Assembly (NCBI GenBank): GCA_017883605.1
Contig: JADGNH010000052.1
Span: forward strand, 1 to 12,107
Origin: Methanobacteriaceae archaeon
GTDB taxonomy: Archaea; Methanobacteriota; Methanobacteria; Methanobacteriales; Methanobacteriaceae
Direction of reading: 5' to 3'
Length of the DNA stretch: 12,107 nt
In this document: piece by piece, positions 5,458 through 12,107 of the stretch
Position numbering within the stretch: the stretch's first letter is position 1
How the letters are laid out: every line of letters starts with the position of its first letter
The notes under the pieces: generated by a model
The model's input: the letters and a program-made list of their open reading frames with translations, nothing else
What the model was told of the DNA's origin: nothing
The model's database searches: none
Made by a program: the position numbers and the translations under genes

Positions 5458-5865
5458 TCACCTCACCAGGAATATGTACTGGGTGATTGTTGGTAATTCT
5501 CTTCTTAATATTCTCAGGTCTGGGCGGTAAATGTATATCTCGCTTTCACAATCTTCCAAACCCAGGACGTCACATACTATTTGGGACTCCAGCTTTCCGT
5601 ATATTCTGGCGCCTGATGTGCTTGACTCTATCTCTATGTAAATAGGGAGCTTTAAAAGATGATGTTTCCTCTCAGGAATTAGTTCTGCAACTTTTTTTAG
5701 TTCTTCACTTTTAAAGCGGTGCCTCACGCCATCGGCACCCACTACATGCGGTCTTTTCTCTTTTAAAAGTTCCTTCAGACTTTTCCTCTCTTTGGGGATG
5801 TGCCGGTTCAGGATTAAAATCTGTTTTTTTAAGAGGCGATCTTCACGGCTGTAATTGGGAGTCAT
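5458..5865 (-). CDS. UPF0216 / DUF61 family protein
   Basis: A 135-aa soluble archaeal protein of unknown function. The pattern LKKQILILNRHIPKERKSLKELL (in two overlapping parts), then PHVVGADGVRHRFKSEELKKVAELIP, LKLPIYIEI, GxLESQIV and finally YIYRPDLRILRRELPT, matches my memory of UPF0216 (DUF61) proteins, including length and the conserved RRELPT end. Identification is from memory, not from a search. The ATG at 5865 has no ribosome binding site; a TTAATATAT box on the minus strand (5899-5891) is centred about 30 bp upstream, so the mRNA may be leaderless. Its stop codon lies inside the ribosome binding site of the following 49-aa membrane protein gene, so the two proteins are probably made together. 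I recall this family lying near the ATP synthase cluster in related genomes, which fits the location here. Confidence 0.75.
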   Translation of the reverse strand: MTPNYSREDRLLKKQILILNRHIPKERKSLKELLKEKRPHVVGADGVRHRFKSEELKKVAELIPERKHHLLKLPIYIEIESSTSGARIYGKLESQIVCDVLGLEDCESEIYIYRPDLRILRRELPTITQYIFLVR

Positions 5866-5890
5866 TTGTTAAATTTATTTAGTGGGGATG

Positions 5891-5899
5891 ATATATTAA
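5891..5899 (-). promoter_or_regulatory. TATA-like box of the UPF0216-like gene
   Basis: On the minus strand TTAATATAT is centred about 30 bp upstream of the ATG at 5865, the spacing expected for a promoter that starts transcription at or next to the start codon. This agrees with the absence of a ribosome binding site. It overlaps the first unit of a degenerate repeat array. Confidence 0.45.
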
Positions 5900-6013
5900 C
5901 CTTGATGATTAGTATAATTGACCTTATGGTTATCGGTTTTTGACCTTAATGAATATCAGTATATATAACCTAAATGAATGTTAATCAGTATATTGACTTT
6001 AATGAGTTTCAGT
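5896..6013. repeat. Degenerate tandem repeat array between divergent genes
   Basis: About five imperfect units fill the spacer: roughly 5896-5917, 5918-5939, 5940-5963, 5965-5992 and 5993-6013. The shared core is TTGACCTTAATGA followed by a variable AT stretch and ATCAGTATA; units 3 to 5 are most alike. The array covers the TATA-like boxes of both divergent genes. It may be a multi-site regulator target or a decayed repeat; there are no unique spacers as in a CRISPR. Confidence 0.5.
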
Positions 6014-6026
6014 GCAGGTGATATTA

Positions 6027-6359
6027 GTGGATATAAATATCGAGCAGTGTCGGGAAAATGATAAGATTAAAGAGGTAATCAGCCAGAGCGGGCTTTCCAT
6101 AAAACATATTAAACTTTTGCTAAGGATTTCAGATGCCATATACATCAACGCCATAAATTACAACGTAATTGTGGAAGATGGAAAGGTTATAATCCTCCTG
6201 ATATCCTCAAAACCAGAAAACAAAATGGGCTTCTATAATACAACCTCCCTGGCCATAGTCCTCTCTTGGATAAAGGATATGGAAAAGGAGCATGACGACA
6301 TTCATACCATATGTGAAGTAGCCGATGGAATGCTTAAGTTAGTGGTTGAAATAATCTAG
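6027..6359 (+). CDS. Hypothetical protein, 110 aa
   Basis: I do not recognise this family. I prefer the GTG at 6027 because GGTGAT (6017-6022), a perfect match to the archaeal anti-SD, lies 4 nt upstream, the same geometry as for the 49-aa membrane gene. A GTG at 6012 would add five residues (MQVIL) but has no ribosome binding site. The protein begins VDINIEQCRENDKIKEVIS, has a helical segment SGLSIKHIKLLLRISDAIY, then two adjacent strands YNVIVEDGKVIILLISS, a middle segment GFYNTTSLAIVLSWIKDME and a hydrophobic end LKLVVEII. This looks like a small alpha/beta fold, cytoplasmic, without cysteine clusters or nucleotide motifs. It diverges from the UPF0216-like gene across the repeat array and converges on the ATP synthase operon across an AT-rich terminator region. 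Confidence 0.7.
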   Translation: MDINIEQCRENDKIKEVISQSGLSIKHIKLLLRISDAIYINAINYNVIVEDGKVIILLISSKPENKMGFYNTTSLAIVLSWIKDMEKEHDDIHTICEVADGMLKLVVEII

Positions 6360-6382
6360 TAACTATTTTTTAGTTAATTTAA

Positions 6383-6420
6383 AGAATAAAAGCTTTTAAG
6401 TATAGAATAAAGCTTTTAAG
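6383..6420. repeat. Direct repeat with HindIII-like palindrome downstream of the orphan gene
   Basis: AGAATAAAAGCTTTTAAG (6383-6400) is repeated as AGAATAAAGCTTTTAAG (6404-6420). Each copy has an AAAGCTTT palindrome able to form a short hairpin, and T-tracts follow downstream, so the pair may assist termination. Confidence 0.5.
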
Positions 6421-6463
6421 AGTTTATTAAACATTGAATTAGGGGTTTTATTTCTAATTTAGA

Positions 6464-6478
6464 TTTTTTTAATTTTTT
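6464..6478 (+). terminator. Probable T-tract terminator of the 110-aa gene
   Basis: The plus strand has T7 (6464-6470) and T6 (6473-6478) separated by AA, about 105 nt after the stop at 6359. This is the usual shape of archaeal intrinsic termination. The remaining part of the 249-bp convergent spacer (6360-6608) holds repeats and the opposing terminator, with no gene that I can support. Confidence 0.45.
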
Positions 6479-6550
6479 AAAACAAAAAAAACAATTATTT
6501 GTTAATCTTAAAATAATTATTTAATCTTTTTTTAAATAAAAAACGGGTTT

Positions 6551-6591
6551 AAAAATAAAAAAAAAGGAAGCACAGTCAATCAATTGATTGA
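6551..6591 (-). terminator. Terminator of the ATP synthase operon
   Basis: Read on the minus strand, the 16-bp perfect palindrome TCAATCAATTGATTGA (6591-6576), 18 nt after the DUF22 stop codon, is followed 10 nt later by T9 (6565-6557), A and T5 (6555-6551). Palindrome plus T-tract just after the last gene marks the end of the aha transcript. Confidence 0.65.
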
Positions 6592-6608
6592 AATTGGCTT
6601 TAAGTTAT

Positions 6609-6993
6609 TTATAGGGCGCTGCGGGTAAATTCAACAGGCAAGAGTATCAAAACGCCAAGCAAATCATTTTTCTCTATTTTACAGTCAAGTGCCGCGGCAA
6701 ATAGAGCATTATCCGCACTTCTCTCCATGCTGGTAGGTAGAGATGTTTCTTCTCCAACAGCCAGAGTATGGCCGTACTTGTTTGAACCGTAGGCGCTTAA
6801 GAAGCATATATGATTGGCCTGGATGGTAATCTTTTTTATTTCGATTGATTTTGTCTCTCCTGCTTTGAACTCCATGTCTTCAGATGCGATTATTGCTCTT
6901 AACTTCCCTGATATAGTTCCTATTTTGAAATCTACAGTTGGTTTAGCGTGTTTTGCCAGATCTTTTTTCACCTGGTCCAGCCGTGTTATTATC

Positions 6994-7001
<8 letters not shown>
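6609..7001 (-). CDS. DUF22-like protein at the end of the ATP synthase operon
   Basis: A 130-aa protein of unknown function. The first codons overlap the end of ahaD by 8 nt (ATGGTTAG holds both the new ATG and the old TAG), so translation is probably coupled. It begins MVRIITRLDQVKKDLAKHAK, followed by a mostly beta region: DFKIGTISGKLRAIIASED, FKAGETKSIEIKKITIQANH, ICFLSAYGSNKYGHTLAVGEE. It ends with ADNALFAAALDCKIEKNDLLGVLILLPVEF. The pattern of strands with 'GEE', 'AALDG/CKIEKNDLLGV(L)ILLP' resembles DUF22 proteins, which I recall from methanogens, some with two copies of the domain. No membrane span or signal is present. Because it is inside the operon it may help assembly or regulation of the ATP synthase, but this is inference from position alone. 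A terminator follows directly. Confidence 0.72.
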
Positions 7002-7654
<653 letters not shown>

Positions 7655-7675
7655 TATAAAAAAATAGGAATGGAT

Positions 7676-9067
7676 TTATTTGTAGGCAGGATGATATTTG
7701 GGAATGTGCTCTGCACGGACCCTTTTGAGCTCGGCTTCAGGCAGCTTGCTCATTAACTCCCAACCAAGGTCTAAGGTTTCCTGGATGGATCGGTCTTCAT
7801 CCCTGCTCTGGGTTATGAATTTTTTCTCGAAATCATCGGCAAAGTTCAGGAATTTCCGGTCACGTTCGGTAAGAGCTTCTTCACCTACCACTGCCATCAG
7901 ATCCCTCAGGTCACGTCCTTCAGCATATGCTGAATAGAGCTGGTCTGATACACCGCTGTGATCTTCCCTGGTTCTTTCCTCACCAATACCACCACTCATG
8001 AGTCTGGAGAGTGAGGGGAGCACGTCTACCGGTGGATAAATACCTTTACGGTGCAGGTCTCTGGAGAGAACTATCTGTCCCTCTGTGATGTAACCGGTAA
8101 GATCTGGAATGGGGTGAGTAATATCGTCCTGGGGCATGACCAGGATAGGCATCTGGGTGATGGAACCTTCTTTACCCGTTATACGGCCTGCTCTCTCATA
8201 GAGACTGGCGAGGTCAGTGTACATGTAACCAGGATATCCTCTTCTTCCCGGAACTTCGTCTCGGGCAGCTGAAATCTCCCTCAATGCTTCAGCGTAATTG
8301 GTCATGTCAGTCAAGATAACCAGAACGTGCATGTCATGTTCAAAGGCAAAGTACTCTGCAGTAGTCAGGGCCATTCTGGGGGTGATGATCCTTTCAATGG
8401 CCGGGTCGTCGGCTAGGTTCATGAATACTGTAACCCTTTCTAAAGCTCCTGTTCTTTCAAAGTCCCGCATGAAGTAGTTTGCTTCCTCGTGGGTTATACC
8501 CATAGCTGCGAATATAACTGAGAACTCGGTTTCTTGTGCCAGAACCTTGGCCTGCCGGGCAATCTGGGCAGCCAGATCGTTGTGGGGCAATCCTGATCCA
8601 GAGAATATGGGCAACTTCTGTCCTCTTACCAGGGTGTTCATCCCGTCTATGGTGGATATACCAGTTTGTATGAATTCTGCTGGAAATTCCCGGGCAGAAG
8701 GGTTCATGGGACTTCCGTTAATATCCAGTTCCTTTTCTGGTATGATCTCAGGCCCGCCGTCTATGGGATTACCGGTACCACTGAATACCCGCCCTAACAT
8801 GTCCAGTGATACTCCAATCCTGGCTGTTTCACCGGTGAATCGGACCTTGGTTGTGGATGTGTTGAGATCGCTGGTTCCCTCAAAAACCTGTATCACAGCT
8901 ATATTACCTCTAACCTCCAGGACCTGTCCCCTCCTCATATCGCCGTTAGGTGTTTCTATATTGACTATTTCGCTGTAGGCAACACCTTCCACACCTTCCA
9001 CGATCATGAGGGGGCCAGAAACTTCAGAAACTGTTGTATACTCCCTTGTTTTAATATTAGCTTCCAT
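7676..9067 (-). CDS. ahaB: A-type ATP synthase subunit B (non-catalytic head subunit)
   Basis: Subunit B alternates with A in the hexameric head and carries the non-catalytic nucleotide sites. The start ATG at 9067 (MEANIKTREY) is preferred: GAGGT (9078-9074) lies 6 nt upstream, and the Methanothermobacter protein as I recall it begins in the same way. An ATG at 9073 would abut that site, although it would give an ATGA overlap with ahaA. Length is 463 aa, normal. The place of the Walker A loop reads IFSGSGLPHN (about 154-163), lacking GKT, the hallmark of B-type subunits. Further signatures are GMNTLVRGQKLP, GITHEEANYFMRDFE, ILTDMTNYAEALREISAARDEVPGRRGYP and the C-terminal VVGEEALTERDRKFLNFAD. 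It sits between ahaA and ahaD in the operon and ends 31 bp before ahaD. Sequence conservation is very high throughout. Confidence 0.97.
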   Translation of the reverse strand: MEANIKTREYTTVSEVSGPLMIVEGVEGVAYSEIVNIETPNGDMRRGQVLEVRGNIAVIQVFEGTSDLNTSTTKVRFTGETARIGVSLDMLGRVFSGTGNPIDGGPEIIPEKELDINGSPMNPSAREFPAEFIQTGISTIDGMNTLVRGQKLPIFSGSGLPHNDLAAQIARQAKVLAQETEFSVIFAAMGITHEEANYFMRDFERTGALERVTVFMNLADDPAIERIITPRMALTTAEYFAFEHDMHVLVILTDMTNYAEALREISAARDEVPGRRGYPGYMYTDLASLYERAGRITGKEGSITQMPILVMPQDDITHPIPDLTGYITEGQIVLSRDLHRKGIYPPVDVLPSLSRLMSGGIGEERTREDHSGVSDQLYSAYAEGRDLRDLMAVVGEEALTERDRKFLNFADDFEKKFITQSRDEDRSIQETLDLGWELMSKLPEAELKRVRAEHIPKYHPAYK

Positions 9068-9069
9068 TT

Positions 9070-10820
<1,751 letters not shown>

Positions 10821-10824
<4 letters not shown>

Positions 10825-11141
10825 TTTACCATCTCAACCCCAATTACTCGTTTTATCAGCTCTCTCAATGGGTCAGATTCCCTTTCAATTGAGCCTGTTT
10901 TATCTGGTATTTCAATTATCATAGGTAATGCGCGTTCACTGGTTAATTTATTAATAGTTGTCCTAAATTCATCTCCTATTTTTTCTGTGGTTATTATAAT
11001 GGAGAAATCTTTTTCTATGAGTTCTTCCAGGGTTTTCCCTGCTTCTTCCATGTTTTTAACTGGGTATCCTTCCTTTATGCCCCCTAACATGAAACCGGTG
11101 ACTGTATCTTGATCTGCCAGCACTGCTATCTTGGATTTCAT
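10821..11141 (-). CDS. ahaF: A-type ATP synthase subunit F (central stalk)
   Basis: A small 106-aa Rossmann-like stalk subunit that binds subunit D and couples the head to the rotor; in related enzymes it affects ATP hydrolysis activity. Start MKSKIAVLADQDTVTGFMLGGIK is the family signature (the D-x-D-T-V-x-G-F-x-L-x-G pattern). Further conserved segments are KDFSIIITTEKIGDEFR and LPMIIEIPDKTG, and the flexible C-terminal helix IKRVIGVEMVK. Both boundaries are 4-nt ATGA overlaps: with ahaC at 11138-11141 and with ahaA at 10821-10824. This indicates strict translational coupling and confirms both starts. Length is normal and nothing is odd. Confidence 0.97.
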
Positions 11142-12107
11142 ACCAACATCTCCTTAATCATAGAGGGGGAAAATCCTTCTTCTCTTTTACCTCGGGCTAT
11201 AATTTTTAAATTCTTTATTTCCCTTTCTTTTCTACTTAAAAAGCCTATCATTGGTCCTATTCCAAACTGATTTTTTAGTGCTATGTTTTTCGCTGTTTGG
11301 TTTATATGACTGTCTAAAGCAGTCTCAAATGCTGCTATTGAACCATTCTCTGAATACTCTGACATTGCTTCTGAAAGCAGTGGAGCATAGTCTGTGCCTT
11401 CCAAACCATTTATAACTCCTGGAACATCTTCAGCTTCCATCAGATCTTTTAATTTCCATTCTCTAATTTGATAACCATCTGAAATCATGTAAGGTTCGAT
11501 ATTCTCAAATTTCAGTCCATCAGCCTTGGCTCTTAAAATTATTTTAATATTGGTCACATCCACCATGTTCCCCACATATTTATGGAGGAAGGAGGTGTTA
11601 TCATCTTCAGGAGTGGCCACGGTTCTTAAAAGGTTCTCCAGTAAATATTTATCAAGTGAAGCCTCGATAGGTAATAGCATCCCTGTTTCTTCATATGCTG
11701 GAATGGCGTCCTCCAAAATTTGGGGATATTCAGTTCCTTCCAGGCCATTTAATACTTCTCTAACGTTTTCAGCATCAACTAGCACATCAAGCTTGTCACT
11801 TAACTCCCCAAAGGGAACAATCAAGTCTAAAGTTTCTTCTCTGCTTAAATCAGCTTCTTTAGCTATTATTATGCTTTTAATGTTCTTAATGTCCCATTTT
11901 TTGAGTAAAAATTTGAAAGCTTCTTTGCTGTTATTCGGTGATATTCTGGCTATAAGATCGTAGGTTTCTGCAAGCTGGGTGTCTAAGGCCTTTTCCAGAG
12001 GATATATGTCGATGTACTGGGCATATTCCGGAACTCCTCTGAGGTAATTTTTTACCTCGTCGATGTTTTGTGATTCCAGGATCTCTGTGAACTGTTTATC
12101 AGTGAAC
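11138..12107 (-). CDS. ahaC: A-type ATP synthase subunit C, 5' end outside the window
   Basis: Subunit C caps the membrane rotor ring and receives the central stalk. The frame is open to the right edge (first complete codon at 12106, reading FTDKQFTEILES), so 322 residues are visible. The family is about 380-390 aa, so some 60 N-terminal residues lie outside. A TTG at 11824 is just an internal leucine, not a start. The fold is built from three related modules with pseudo-threefold symmetry; the repeats are visible as NGLEGTEY (11726-11749), NGLEGTDY (11387-11410) and the more divergent NYLRGVPEY (12023-12049). Other family hallmarks are VDVTNIKIILRAKADGL, and IKNLKIIARGKREEGFSPSMIKEML at the C-terminus. 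It overlaps ahaF by ATGA and is the first visible gene of the operon; ahaH, I, K and E would normally precede it beyond the window. Confidence 0.95.
   Translation of the reverse strand, partial: FTDKQFTEILESQNIDEVKNYLRGVPEYAQYIDIYPLEKALDTQLAETYDLIARISPNNSKEAFKFLLKKWDIKNIKSIIIAKEADLSREETLDLIVPFGELSDKLDVLVDAENVREVLNGLEGTEYPQILEDAIPAYEETGMLLPIEASLDKYLLENLLRTVATPEDDNTSFLHKYVGNMVDVTNIKIILRAKADGLKFENIEPYMISDGYQIREWKLKDLMEAEDVPGVINGLEGTDYAPLLSEAMSEYSENGSIAAFETALDSHINQTAKNIALKNQFGIGPMIGFLSRKEREIKNLKIIARGKREEGFSPSMIKEMLV

Noticed and set aside
5271..6013. Possible CRISPR arrays
   Set aside because: The repeat units at 5271-5329 and 5896-6013 are contiguous or degenerate, with no unique spacers of constant length, so neither is a CRISPR.
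11138..11824. Full-length gene starting at 11824 for subunit C
   Set aside because: The codon at 11824 is TTG (leucine) inside a frame that stays open and family-like to the right edge; the real start is outside the window.

Overview
The window looks like chromosomal DNA of a hydrogenotrophic methanogen of the Methanobacteriales, most like Methanobacterium. The main evidence is a minus-strand A-type (A1A0) ATP synthase operon whose AhaA and AhaB proteins closely resemble those I remember from that order. A tRNA-Gln without an encoded CCA tail, AT-rich intergenic DNA, archaeal TATA-like promoters and GGTGA-type ribosome binding sites fit the same picture. The genus is an inference, not a proven assignment.

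Layout. Positions 1-2870 (plus strand) carry three separate genes: a P-loop (AAA/STAND-type) ATPase with a C-terminal winged helix, a coiled-coil protein of unknown function, and a stand-alone Cas4/RecB-like PD-(D/E)XK nuclease with four probable Fe-S cysteines. tRNA-Gln(UUG) follows at 2993-3063, then an ATP-grasp ligase (3090-4256). An AT-rich islet (about 4260-5300) holds two divergent small winged-helix genes; an 18-bp palindrome sits at the promoter of one of them. Next come a minus-strand pair, a UPF0216/DUF61-like gene and a coupled 49-aa single-span membrane protein that is easily missed, and a plus-strand orphan of 110-115 aa. From 6609 to the right edge the minus strand carries the ATP synthase genes in transcription order ahaC-ahaF-ahaA-ahaB-ahaD, followed by a DUF22-like gene that overlaps the end of ahaD. 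A palindrome plus T-tract terminator ends the operon. No gene-free stretch exceeds 300 bp.

How the genes work together. AhaA/AhaB form the nucleotide-binding head, AhaD/AhaF the central stalk and AhaC the socket onto the membrane rotor. Genes upstream of ahaC (normally H, I, K, E) would lie beyond the right edge. Most operon junctions are short overlaps, so translational coupling is likely, and the DUF22 gene is physically part of this transcription unit. The left half is a mix of lineage-specific genes and intergenic repeats with no common pathway that I can show.

I see no CRISPR array, insertion sequence, intein, rRNA or clearly new multi-gene system. The best leads are the overlooked 49-aa membrane gene, the divergent winged-helix pair with its palindrome, a degenerate repeat array between 5896 and 6013, an odd tRNA-Gln leader, and the stand-alone Cas4-like nuclease.
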